NCBI GenBank assembly: GCA_016214105.1
Contig: JACRPD010000025.1
Span: 1 to 32,481, forward strand
Source of the DNA: Candidatus Magasanikiibacteriota bacterium
GTDB taxonomy: Bacteria > Patescibacteriota > Patescibacteriia > Magasanikbacterales > UBA922
DNA length: 32,481 nucleotides
Direction: 5' to 3'
Shown: one piece after another, positions 20,958-28,502 of the stretch
Layout: every line of letters begins with the position of its first letter
Numbering within the stretch: the stretch's first letter is position 1
Made by a program: the position numbers and the translations under genes
Notes under the pieces: generated by a model
Told to the model about the DNA's origin: nothing
Seen by the model: only the letters and a program-made list of their open reading frames with translations
Database searches by the model: none

Positions 20958-22891
20958 TAATTTCAAACGAACTTCGCCAAAAATATCTAGACTTTTTCAA
21001 AAGCAAAGCCCACGCGATTATTCCGAGCGCTTCTTTGATTCCGGAAAATGATCCAACAACTTTATTTACCAGCGCGGGGATGCAGCCGATGATTCCGCAT
21101 CTTTTGGGCGAACCGCACGCGCAAGGGACGAGAATCGTTAATTCGCAAAAATGTTTTCGCACGCAAGATATTGACGAGGTGGGGGATAATCGGCATACAA
21201 CTTTTTTTGAAATGCTCGGCAACTGGTCTTTGGGCGATTATTTTAAAAAAGAACAAATTGAATGGATGTGGGAGTTTCTTATCAAGAAATTAAATTTTGA
21301 TCCGAATAAAATTTTTATCACTTGTTTTAGAGGAGATGTAAAAAACAATATCCCTCGCGATGAAGAAGCGGCAAAAATTTGGCAGGAATTATTCAAATCA
21401 GTTGGCGTCAAAGCCGAGATTGTTAATAACTCAGAAAAAGATGGAATGAAAGGCGGACGGATTTTTTATTATGCAGCTGATAAAAACTGGTGGAGTCGCG
21501 CTGGTGTGCCGGAAAAAATGCCGGAGGGCGAGCCGGGCGGGCCGGACAGCGAAATGTTTTTTGATTTTAGCCCTTCGACAAGCTCATGGCAAGCGCACCA
21601 CGATGAACAAAAATACGGTAAACACTGTCATGTAAATTGCGACTGCGGTCGTTTTGTGGAGATCGGAAACAATGTTTTCATGCAATATGTAAAAACCAAA
21701 AACGGCTTTAATGAATTAAAACAAAAAAATATAGATTTTGGCGGCGGGCTGGAGCGGATGACCGCGGCTTTGAATAATAATCCGGATATTTTCAGAATTG
21801 ATTTATTTTCCGGCGCGTTGAAAAAAATTGAAGAATTATCCGGCAAAACATACGGCGCGGATGAAAAAGAAACTTTCGCGTTCAGAGTTATTTTAGATCA
21901 TCTGCGCGCGGCCGTTTTTTTAATCGCTGACGGCGCTGTGCCGTCCAGAAAAGATCAAGGATATTTTACTCGCCGTTTGATTCGCAGAGCGGTGCGGTTT
22001 GCCGCTAATCTCGGCATCAGTCAGCTTTTTACGCCTGTTATCGCCAAAGAATATATCGAAACCTACAAAAATGTGTATGCGGATTTATTTAGCCAACAAA
22101 ATTTAATTTTATCTGAATTGGAAAAAGAAGAAAGTAAATTTAGAGAAACGCTTGAGCGAGGAATTATGAATTATGAATTAGGAATTAAGGGCTTGGCGGC
22201 CAAAGTGATTCCCGGGGATGTTGCGTTTGATCTTTATCAGTCATACGGTTTTCCGATTGAGATGACGATTGAGTTGGCCAAAGAGAAGGGAATAGATGTT
22301 GACGTGGCGGGTTTTAACGAAGAGATGAAAAAACATCAGGAGGTTTCCCGCATAGGCGCGGAACAAAAATTCAAAGGCGGATTGGCCGGGACAGGGGAGA
22401 TGGAGACAAAATATCACACGGCCACGCATTTGCTTTTGGCGGCGTTGAATCGCGTGTTGGACGGCTCTTCGGCCATTCGGCAAGCTCATGGTGGTGAGTC
22501 GTATCGAACTGCAAGCTCAGAGCGGGGCGGGATTTTTCAAAAGGGGAGTAATATTACAGTGGAAAGATTACGATTTGATTTTAATTATCCGGAGAAATTA
22601 ACTGTGGAACAAATTAAATCCGTGGAAGATTTGGTTAATGAAAAAATAAAAGAAGATAAAAAAGTTGAGATGTTGGAGATGCCGAGAGATGAAGCATTAA
22701 AAACAGTTAAAGTTTCTTTTGACCCGAGCAAGTATCCGGAGATTGTTAAAGTATATAAAATCGGAGATTTTAGTATGGAACTTTGCGGCGGTCCGCATGT
22801 TGAACACACCGGAGCTCTGGGTCAGTTTAAGATCGTTAAAGAAGAAGCCAGCAGCGCGGGAGTAAGGAGAATAAAGGCCATTCTTCTCTAA
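20954..22891 (+). CDS. alaS: Alanyl-tRNA synthetase, short form
   Basis: This 645-residue class II enzyme (E. coli 875) charges tRNA-Ala. The catalytic core (LFTSAGMQPM, CFRTQDIDEVG, HTTFFEMLGNWS), the tRNA-recognition domain and the editing domain with HTATH and CGGPH zinc motifs are present. It ends at SAGVRRIKAILL, so the oligomerisation/C-Ala domain is absent. Three micro-repeats lie in frame: SPSTSSWQ (21571-21589) next to the conserved EMFFD/CDCGRF region, MNYELGIK (22162-22189), and AIRQAHGGESYRTASSERGG (22467-22530) before the conserved KGSNITVERLRFDF. It overlaps mnmA by 4 nt. Confidence 0.96.
   Translation: MIISNELRQKYLDFFKSKAHAIIPSASLIPENDPTTLFTSAGMQPMIPHLLGEPHAQGTRIVNSQKCFRTQDIDEVGDNRHTTFFEMLGNWSLGDYFKKEQIEWMWEFLIKKLNFDPNKIFITCFRGDVKNNIPRDEEAAKIWQELFKSVGVKAEIVNNSEKDGMKGGRIFYYAADKNWWSRAGVPEKMPEGEPGGPDSEMFFDFSPSTSSWQAHHDEQKYGKHCHVNCDCGRFVEIGNNVFMQYVKTKNGFNELKQKNIDFGGGLERMTAALNNNPDIFRIDLFSGALKKIEELSGKTYGADEKETFAFRVILDHLRAAVFLIADGAVPSRKDQGYFTRRLIRRAVRFAANLGISQLFTPVIAKEYIETYKNVYADLFSQQNLILSELEKEESKFRETLERGIMNYELGIKGLAAKVIPGDVAFDLYQSYGFPIEMTIELAKEKGIDVDVAGFNEEMKKHQEVSRIGAEQKFKGGLAGTGEMETKYHTATHLLLAALNRVLDGSSAIRQAHGGESYRTASSERGGIFQKGSNITVERLRFDFNYPEKLTVEQIKSVEDLVNEKIKEDKKVEMLEMPRDEALKTVKVSFDPSKYPEIVKVYKIGDFSMELCGGPHVEHTGALGQFKIVKEEASSAGVRRIKAILL
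21571..21589. repeat. In-frame micro-repeat in alaS (first)
   Basis: CCCTTCGACAAGCTCATGG encodes SPSTSSW together with neighbours and is a variant of the TTCGGCAAGCTCATGG core. Confidence 0.8.
22162..22189. repeat. AT-rich micro-repeat in alaS (second)
   Basis: Encodes MNYELGIK; 27 of 28 bases match the copy in mnmA. Confidence 0.85.
22467..22530. repeat. In-frame micro-repeat in alaS (third)
   Basis: The first 25 nt are identical to 8551-8575 in typA. The continuation (GAGTCGTATCGAACTGCAAGCTCAG) adds further residues absent from AlaRS relatives. Confidence 0.85.
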
Positions 22892-22960
22892 ACCTCCCCC
22901 TCGTAGGGCTTCGTCGTGAGCGCCCAGCCGAACGGGGAGGCGGGGAGGGGGTCTCAGCGA
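22892..22960. repeat. CCTCCCC/GGGGAGG palindromic repeat after alaS
   Basis: CCTCCCC arms face GGGGAGG arms over about 60 nt, with CGCCCAGCC in the middle. It follows the alaS stop directly and has the style of the elements in ligA and at 5815-5955. Confidence 0.65.
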
Positions 22961-22980
22961 GTGTAGAAAAAAACAAGCCT

Positions 22981-23928
22981 ATGTTTTTCAAGTTTTTAGA
23001 AATAAAAAAATCGTCCATAGCTGGAAAAGGGATTTTTAGCAACAAGAATTTTAAAAAAGGGGAAGTAATTTTTACCGTGCATGGTCCTATTGTCAAATAT
23101 TCAAAAGATCCTGATTGGAGAATAGGGGAAGATTGGTTACAAATAAGTCAAAACGCTTGGAAAATTCCCTATCGGGATAATCCGTGGATTTTTATTAATC
23201 ATTCTTGTCAACCGAATGTCGGTCTTAAGGGAACCTCAACAGTTGTCGCCATTCGTTCAATCTATAAAAATGAAGAAATTGTTATTGATTATTCGTGGAC
23301 CGAAGCCTCTGAGAAAGGTTGGCACATGATATGTCACTGCGGAGCGCCAAACTGTAGAAAACTGATACAAAGTGTACAATTTTTGCCAGTAAATATATTT
23401 AAAAAATACAGACAGTATATACCTGCCTATCTGCGCAGTAGATATATTAAAAATAAGGTGTACGAAAAAAGAGATAAAAAAGGCGATTACAGATTGTATG
23501 CCAAAGATGTGATTAAAAAAAATGAGTTGGTATTTCAGGTAGAAGGGACGAAGATAACGTACCCGAAAAGTCCAAATTATAAAATTGGGTACAAATGGCT
23601 TGGGATTGGTAAAAGAGAGTGGATAATACCTTATCAGAATAATCCATGGTGTTTTTTCCGACATTCATGTACTCCGAATGTAGGTTTACGCGACAGAGAT
23701 AAAGTAGTCGCCATGAGGAAAATTCGTGCTAATGAAGAGATTACTATTGATGACTCTATTTCCGAAGTTGATGTCAATTGGTCGATGACATGTGCTTGTG
23801 GCGCAAAAAATTGCAGAAAGATAATTCGATCCATACAATACCTTCCATTGCGACTTTTTCAAAGGTATAAATCATATATACCTCCGCTTTTTAAAAAAGT
23901 GTACAAGGAATATAATAATTATGTTTAA
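22981..23928 (+). CDS. Protein with two tandem SET domains
   Basis: The 315-residue protein is an internal duplication of a SET lysine-methyltransferase domain with post-SET Cys cluster. Copy 1 (about 1-150) has GKGIF, FINHSCQPNVG, EEIVIDYSW and CHCGAPNCRKLI, so AdoMet-binding and catalytic residues look intact. Copy 2 (about 155-315) has KGDYRLY, FFRHSCTPNVG, EEITIDDSI and CACGAKNCRKII: it lacks the GxG, the Asn of NHSC and the catalytic Tyr. Copy 2 is therefore probably inactive. Each copy ends with a basic segment (QSVQFLP...YIPAYL / RSIQYLP...YIPPLF). The substrate is unknown; it overlaps the GtrA-like gene by 8 nt. Confidence 0.88.
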   Translation: MFFKFLEIKKSSIAGKGIFSNKNFKKGEVIFTVHGPIVKYSKDPDWRIGEDWLQISQNAWKIPYRDNPWIFINHSCQPNVGLKGTSTVVAIRSIYKNEEIVIDYSWTEASEKGWHMICHCGAPNCRKLIQSVQFLPVNIFKKYRQYIPAYLRSRYIKNKVYEKRDKKGDYRLYAKDVIKKNELVFQVEGTKITYPKSPNYKIGYKWLGIGKREWIIPYQNNPWCFFRHSCTPNVGLRDRDKVVAMRKIRANEEITIDDSISEVDVNWSMTCACGAKNCRKIIRSIQYLPLRLFQRYKSYIPPLFKKVYKEYNNYV

Positions 23929-24355
23929 AAAACTCATCACCAACGCCTGGTCTCTCCGCCACCAATTTTTTCGCTATTTCTGCGTCGGTTTTTCCGCGTT
24001 TATTTTAGATATGGGTTCGTTGATGCTGTTAAAAGAAGTTTTTGACTGGAAACCTATCACTGCGGTCATTGCCAATCAAGTGTTTATTATCGCCTACGTT
24101 TTTTTGTTAAACAAGTATTGGTCGTTTGACAGCAAGGAATTAGATCATCGCCAGCTTGTCCGTTTTTTGATATTGGTTGGTTTTAATTACGCCGTCTCAA
24201 TAACGACAATGTATATATTTAATCATCGTTTGGCTTTTGATTATCGGTTAGTCAGAATTGGCACAATTATTTTAGCAACTTGCTGGAATTTTTTGAGCTA
24301 CAAATACTGGGTTTATCGTTCAAAATCACCAATACTGAATAATCCGCTTAATTAA
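23921..24355 (+). CDS. GtrA-like membrane protein
   Basis: This 144-residue protein has four predicted membrane segments and the GtrA signature: FFRYFCVGFSAFILDMG near the start, NKYWSF in the middle and WNFLSYKYWVY near the end. Family members help move lipid-linked sugars across the membrane or modify surface polysaccharide. It overlaps the SET-domain gene by 8 nt. Confidence 0.9.
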   Translation: MFKKLITNAWSLRHQFFRYFCVGFSAFILDMGSLMLLKEVFDWKPITAVIANQVFIIAYVFLLNKYWSFDSKELDHRQLVRFLILVGFNYAVSITTMYIFNHRLAFDYRLVRIGTIILATCWNFLSYKYWVYRSKSPILNNPLN

Positions 24356-24393
24356 GCAAAAAAACTTATTCACATCCGGCGCGGAGATTTTAC

Positions 24394-24422
24394 TTGACAG
24401 ATTTTCAGCTTTACTGTAAAAT
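24394..24422 (+). promoter_or_regulatory. Promoter of infA/ribosomal operon
   Basis: TTGACA (24394-24399), 17-nt spacer, TAAAAT (24417-24422), 23 nt before infA. Confidence 0.88.
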
Positions 24423-24445
24423 AGCGCCAGATTAATTTCCTACCC

Positions 24446-24664
24446 ATGACAGCCAAGAACGACGTTCTTGAAGTCCGCGGCATGATTGAAGAATTATTGC
24501 CCGGCGCGAAATTCAGGATTAAATTGGAAAATGGCCATGAGGTCATCAGCCACTTGTCAGGCAAGATGCGGATTAACCATATCCGCCTCGGTGTCGGCGA
24601 TGAGGTTAAAGTGGAAATGACGCCTTACGATTTATCCAAAGGCCGGATAATTTACAGATTCTAA
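24446..24664 (+). CDS. infA: Translation initiation factor IF-1
   Basis: This 72-residue S1-like OB-fold protein binds the ribosomal A site during initiation. It reads KNDVLEVRGMIEELLPGAKFRIKLENGHEV...GKMRINHIRLGVGDEVKVEMTPYDLSKGRIIYR, full length for the family. First gene of a ribosomal-protein/rpoA operon. Confidence 0.97.
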   Translation: MTAKNDVLEVRGMIEELLPGAKFRIKLENGHEVISHLSGKMRINHIRLGVGDEVKVEMTPYDLSKGRIIYRF

Positions 24665-24667
24665 ATT

Positions 24668-24778
24668 AAAAAGTATCAACCAGTGCGGTGTAGTTTGACC
24701 TCCTTCACGCTTACGGCCATATGTCCGCGTGAAGAGACTGTCGGACGCCGATATCGCGGCAGTGGTTGGTATTTTTTG
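24668..24778 (+). other. Structured RNA element between infA and rpmJ
   Basis: AAAAAGTATCAACCAGTGC (24668-24686) pairs with GCAGTGGTTGGTATTTTTT (24759-24777) with one mismatch and a few G-T pairs. Inside, CTTCACGC (24703-24710) pairs with GCGTGAAG (24727-24734), and ACTG with CAGT encloses CGGACGCCG. The 3' side ends in a T run, so it can act as a terminator or attenuator. It could regulate rpmJ-rpsI genes; the family is not recognised. Confidence 0.72.
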
Positions 24779-24787
24779 TTCTAATTT

Positions 24788-24925
24788 ATGAAAGTAAGAG
24801 CAGGAGTGTCGGTTCGTTGCAAGAAATGCAAAGTCGTTCGCCGCGGCGGTGTTGTTTATATTATTTGTGAAAATCCCCGCCACAAACAGCGCCAGGGAAC
24901 TAAACAGCGCAAAAAATCCGCTTAG
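24788..24925 (+). CDS. rpmJ: Ribosomal protein L36
   Basis: This 45-residue protein reads MKVRAGVSVRCKKCKVVRRGGVVYIICENPRHKQRQG plus a basic tail. The zinc ligands C11, C14, C27 and H32 are present (C+ form). The order infA-rpmJ-rpsM is the normal one. Confidence 0.96.
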   Translation: MKVRAGVSVRCKKCKVVRRGGVVYIICENPRHKQRQGTKQRKKSA

Positions 24926-24940
24926 TTAATATTTTGATTT

Positions 24941-25327
24941 ATGAGAATCGCAGGCGTTAATATTCCGCGTGAAAAAAAAATCGTAGTCAGCCTGCCATAT
25001 ATTTATGGTATTGGTCCGACTTTGGCTAAAAAAATATTGTCTGTTGTTAAAATAGACGAGAATATCAGAGTTAAAGATTTGACTCAAGAACAAGAAGACA
25101 AAATCCGCGCTATTGTTGAAAAACAATATAAGACCGAAGGTGATTTACGACGCGAGGTCGCTGAAAATATCAAACGGATGAAAGATATTAAATGTTATCG
25201 CGGTTCTAGGCATGCCAAGCATCTGCCGGTCAGAGGACAGCGAACACGGACCAATTCCCGCACCGTGCGCGGCAACAAGCGCAATATCGCGACAAGCGGG
25301 AGAAAACAATCCGCGCAGAAAACATAA
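24941..25327 (+). CDS. rpsM: Ribosomal protein S13
   Basis: This 128-residue protein starts MRIAGVNIPREKKIVVSLPYIYGIG and has the C-terminal RHAKHLPVRGQRTRTNSRTVRG block. It contacts the head of the 30S subunit and P-site tRNA. Confidence 0.98.
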   Translation: MRIAGVNIPREKKIVVSLPYIYGIGPTLAKKILSVVKIDENIRVKDLTQEQEDKIRAIVEKQYKTEGDLRREVAENIKRMKDIKCYRGSRHAKHLPVRGQRTRTNSRTVRGNKRNIATSGRKQSAQKT

Positions 25328-25335
25328 TAAATACT

Positions 25336-25737
25336 ATGGCAGAGAATAAAGATACAAAAAAAAATATTAAAAAAAAGAAAGCTGTGAAGCAGGTTTCGCA
25401 TGGCCGCGCTTATATTCAGGCATCTTTTAATAATACCATCGTTACTATCACTGATCAAAATGGCGATGTGCTTGGTTGGGCGAGCGCCGGCATGACGGGT
25501 TTTAAAGGTCCGAAAAAAGCCACCCCTTACGCCGCGCAACAGGTGGTTAAAAAAGTGATTGATTCAATCGCGCCTTGCGGTTTAAGAGAAGTAAATGTTT
25601 TTATTAAAGGCATTGGCGCCGGCAGAGAAGGCGCGATCCGCGGTTTTAACGCGAATGGAGTTCAAGTTTTGTCCATCAAAGATATTACTCCGATTCCGCA
25701 CAATGGCTGTCGTCCGCCAAAAAGACGCAGAGTATAA
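25336..25737 (+). CDS. rpsK: Ribosomal protein S11
   Basis: This 133-residue protein has a Lys-rich N-terminus, then GRAYIQASFNNTIVTITDQNGDVLGWASAGMTGFKG and the end DITPIPHNGCRPPKRRRV, typical of S11 on the 30S platform. Confidence 0.98.
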   Translation: MAENKDTKKNIKKKKAVKQVSHGRAYIQASFNNTIVTITDQNGDVLGWASAGMTGFKGPKKATPYAAQQVVKKVIDSIAPCGLREVNVFIKGIGAGREGAIRGFNANGVQVLSIKDITPIPHNGCRPPKRRRV

Positions 25738-25746
25738 CAAAAAAAT

Positions 25747-26370
25747 ATGGGAAGATATATCGGTCCAAAAAATAAAATTGCCAGACGATTCGGCATTAAT
25801 CTTGGCTTGAAGACAAATCCGACCAAAGTCGCCAAACGTTTAAGCCAGCCGCCGGGAGTTCATGGTCCGGGCAAGCGTCCGAAGGCCGCGACCGGATTCG
25901 GCAAACAGCTTTTGGAAAAACAAAAAGCCAGGATTGTTTATGGTTTGAGAGAAAGCCAATTCCGCGGTTATGTGGATAAAGCGACAACTTTGAAAGGCGA
26001 TTCCGGCGTTAATTTGCAAAGATTACTGGAAACGCGGCTGGATAATGTGGTCTATCGCCTTGGCTTTGCCGTTACCAGAGCGCAAGCCAGGCAAATGGTG
26101 TCTCATAAAATGTTTAAAGTTAACAGCAAACCACTGAACGTGCCTTCTCATATTTTGAGCGTTGGCGATGAAATCGCTTTGAAAGAAAATAAAAAGAAGA
26201 AAAAGATTTTTGACGGCATGACTGAAAAATTACTAAAAATGGACCGGCCGTCTTGGTTAAAAATGGACGCGAACACTTTGACCGGAAAAATATTAAATCA
26301 GCCGGGCGAAATTGATTTTGAGAAAGTGTTTGACGTCAAGCTGATTATTGAATACTATTCAGCAAGATAA
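25747..26370 (+). CDS. rpsD: Ribosomal protein S4
   Basis: This 207-residue protein starts MGRYIGPKNKIARRFGINLGL and contains the S4 RNA-binding domain (LETRLDNVVYRLGFAVTRAQARQMVSHKMFKVN). Zinc-binding Cys of the C+ form are absent. S4 often represses its own operon, so the element before rpmJ is a possible target (inference). Confidence 0.98.
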   Translation: MGRYIGPKNKIARRFGINLGLKTNPTKVAKRLSQPPGVHGPGKRPKAATGFGKQLLEKQKARIVYGLRESQFRGYVDKATTLKGDSGVNLQRLLETRLDNVVYRLGFAVTRAQARQMVSHKMFKVNSKPLNVPSHILSVGDEIALKENKKKKKIFDGMTEKLLKMDRPSWLKMDANTLTGKILNQPGEIDFEKVFDVKLIIEYYSAR

Positions 26371-26393
26371 TTTTTCAACATAATACCTGTCAT

Positions 26394-27242
26394 ATGGAAA
26401 AAATCTTTCTGCCGTCTTCAATTGAATTTATTACCACCGATAATCCCAATATCGGCAAGGTTGTTATCACTCCTTGTCACCAGGGCTATGGCACAACTTT
26501 GGGCAACGCGTTGCGCCGTGTGCTGTTATCTTCTTTACCTGGCGCCGCGGTGGAATCAGTTAAGATAAGAGGAGTACAACATGAATTTTCAACGATTGAA
26601 GGCGTGTTGGAAGACGTGGTGGAAATAATTTTAAATTTGAAACAGCTGGCCGTCCGCAGTTTTTCCGATGAGCCGGTGACTCTAAAACTTGAGAAAAAAG
26701 GCAAAGGAGAAGTAACCGCGGCGGATTTTGACAAGAACTCCGATGTGGAAATCGCCAATCCGGATTTAAAACTTTTTACCATTACGAATGACAAAGTTAA
26801 AATAGAAATGGAAGTTGTTATTGGCAAAGGCCGAGGCTATGTGCCGGTGGAAGAAAAGAAAAACGCCAATTTGGATTTAGGCACGGTTTTGGTTGATTCG
26901 CTTTACACGCCAATCCGCGATATTGGCTACAAAGTTGAGTTGACCCGTGTTGGCGACGTTACCGACTACGAAAAATTAACGATTACTATAGAAACAAACG
27001 GGACGATCGCTCCTAAAGACGCAGTGCGCCAAGCGGTTAATGTCTTGATGGATCATTTTGCTTTAATTTTGGAAGCAAGCAACGAAGACGCCGCTGTCCC
27101 GGCGCTTGACAACGAAGTTTCGTCGGAGGAAGTTGAAACCACGGAAGAAAAAATAGAAGCGAAAGAAGAAAAAGAAACCGAGAGCGAAGATAAAAAAGAA
27201 GTTAAGAAAACAAAAAAAGCGAAGAAACCGGCTAAAAAATAA
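26394..27242 (+). CDS. rpoA: RNA polymerase alpha subunit lacking the C-terminal domain
   Basis: This 282-residue protein has the alpha N-terminal domain that dimerises and nucleates RNA polymerase (GYGTTLGNALRRVLLSSLPGAAVESVKIRG, GRGYVPVEEKK, YTPIRDIGYKVE, DAVRQAVNVLMDHF). After about residue 233 there is only a Glu/Lys-rich low-complexity tail ending KKTKKAKKPAKK. The helix-hairpin-helix alphaCTD that binds UP elements and activators is missing; usual length is about 315-330. Clean stop, followed 2 nt later by rplQ. Confidence 0.96.
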   Translation: MEKIFLPSSIEFITTDNPNIGKVVITPCHQGYGTTLGNALRRVLLSSLPGAAVESVKIRGVQHEFSTIEGVLEDVVEIILNLKQLAVRSFSDEPVTLKLEKKGKGEVTAADFDKNSDVEIANPDLKLFTITNDKVKIEMEVVIGKGRGYVPVEEKKNANLDLGTVLVDSLYTPIRDIGYKVELTRVGDVTDYEKLTITIETNGTIAPKDAVRQAVNVLMDHFALILEASNEDAAVPALDNEVSSEEVETTEEKIEAKEEKETESEDKKEVKKTKKAKKPAKK

Positions 27243-27244
27243 TT

Positions 27245-27598
27245 ATGAGGCATAATAAGAAAAAAATTACTTTAGGCAGAGAAAAGAAGCCCCGCGAAGC
27301 GATGTTCCGCAATTTGGCGCAGAGTTTGGTTTTGCACGGCAACATCCGCACCACGCAAGCCAAAGCGAAAGCGCTACGCAGCGTCATTGAACCTTTGATA
27401 ACAATCGCCAAAAAAGCCAATGGACTGATCGCTCGCCGACAAATTCAAGCTTTTTTATACACAGACGAGGCAATTAATAAGTTGGTTAAAGAGATCGGGC
27501 CGAAATACAAAGACCGTCAAGGCGGTTATACCCGCGTGATTAAATTGCCTCCGCGCAAGAACGACGGCGCTCTGATGGCGCGAATTGAATTAGTTTGA
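27245..27598 (+). CDS. rplQ: Ribosomal protein L17
   Basis: This 117-residue protein starts MRHNKKKITLGREKKPREAMFRNLAQSLVLHGNIRTT and has the GGYTRVIKLPPRKNDGALMARIEL end, a full L17. It keeps the conserved rpoA-rplQ order. Confidence 0.98.
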   Translation: MRHNKKKITLGREKKPREAMFRNLAQSLVLHGNIRTTQAKAKALRSVIEPLITIAKKANGLIARRQIQAFLYTDEAINKLVKEIGPKYKDRQGGYTRVIKLPPRKNDGALMARIELV

Positions 27599-27609
27599 TA
27601 GCTTTAAAT

Positions 27610-27966
27610 ATGACAGTCAAAAGAAACCACATTCAGATTGACGCCACCGAGCAAGCGGTCGGACGATTGGCAACGCAAATTGCTAAAATTTTACGCGGAA
27701 AAAATAAAGCCGGCTTTGATCCTTGTTGTGATGAAGGAGATTGTGTGGTGGTTTTGAACGCGGATAGAGTAAAGTTTACCGGCCGTAAGTTTGTGCAAAA
27801 AGATTATTATCATCACACTATGCATCCGGGCGGAATCAAGCGCGTGCCAATGAAAAAGATTTTTGAGAAAGACCCGACCGAGGTGATAAAGCGCGCGGTT
27901 AATGGCATGCTGCCAAAAAACAACCGACGAGTTGAGCTGATGAAGCGTTTAACTTTCAAAAAATAA
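27610..27966 (+). CDS. rplM: Ribosomal protein L13
   Basis: This 118-residue protein has IDATEQAVGRLATQIAKILRGKNK, DCVVVLNADRVKFTGRK, YYHHTMHPGGIKRVP and AVNGMLPKNNRR, all L13 hallmarks. It is shorter than the usual about 142. ATG 27610 is chosen over TTG 27595. Confidence 0.97.
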   Translation: MTVKRNHIQIDATEQAVGRLATQIAKILRGKNKAGFDPCCDEGDCVVVLNADRVKFTGRKFVQKDYYHHTMHPGGIKRVPMKKIFEKDPTEVIKRAVNGMLPKNNRRVELMKRLTFKK

Positions 27967-27975
27967 TTTTGTTTT

Positions 27976-28398
27976 ATGGTTGAGAAAGCAGAAAAAAAAG
28001 AAGTAAAACAGGAAGACATTGTCAAAACTTTGGGCAGGCGTAAAACGTCAACCGCGCGTGTTCAGTTGGCTTTGGGCAAAGGAGAAATAATCGTTAATGG
28101 AAAAACATTGGTCGGTTATTTTAAGATTAAATATTGGATGGACAAAGTGCTTTCTCCATTGATAGCGGTTGGCAAGGAAAAAAGCTTTGCTATCAGTATT
28201 AAGGTGAATGGCGGCGGCATTACTTCGCAAGCGGAAGCGGTCAGACACGGAATCGCGCGCGCGTTGGAAAAGTGGAATAAAGATTTTAGAGCGATTTTGA
28301 AAGCCGAAGGATTTTTAACCAGAGATTCAAGAGCTAAAGAACGGAAGAAATTCGGTTTGCACCGCGCTCGCAGAGGACATCAGTGGAGAAAGCGTTAA
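27976..28398 (+). CDS. rpsI: Ribosomal protein S9
   Basis: This 140-residue protein has a Lys/Glu-rich N-terminal extension, then LGRRKTSTARVQLALGKGEIIVNGK, GGGITSQAEAVRHGIARAL and the tail RAKERKKFGLHRARRGHQWRKR that reaches the P site. Last gene of the operon. Confidence 0.98.
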   Translation: MVEKAEKKEVKQEDIVKTLGRRKTSTARVQLALGKGEIIVNGKTLVGYFKIKYWMDKVLSPLIAVGKEKSFAISIKVNGGGITSQAEAVRHGIARALEKWNKDFRAILKAEGFLTRDSRAKERKKFGLHRARRGHQWRKR

Positions 28399-28440
28399 GA
28401 TATGTGAACATACGAAAGGAATACGAAATTACGAACTACG

Positions 28441-28466
28441 AAAACCGCCGAAAGGCGGTTTTGTTG
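28441..28466 (+). terminator. Terminator of the ribosomal operon
   Basis: AAAACCGCC (28441-28449), GAAA tetraloop, GGCGGTTTT (28454-28462), then a T-rich tail. The spacer before it holds tandem TACGAA words. Confidence 0.92.
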
Positions 28467-28492
28467 TAATTCAGTGTGTTTTCAGGTAAAAT
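28464..28492 (+). promoter_or_regulatory. Promoter of the polysaccharide cluster
   Basis: TTGTAA (28464-28469), 17-nt spacer, TAAAAT (28487-28492), 10 nt before the flippase ATG. The -35 overlaps the terminator tail. Confidence 0.55.
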
Positions 28493-28502
28493 ATACCAAA
28501 CT

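Noticed and set aside
20743..21222. 159-codon minus-strand frame across the mnmA-alaS junction
   Set aside because: Overlaps two conserved genes and has no recognisable features.
28400..28440. Small RNA in the rpsI-flippase gap
   Set aside because: Only tandem TACGAA words and an ordinary terminator are visible.
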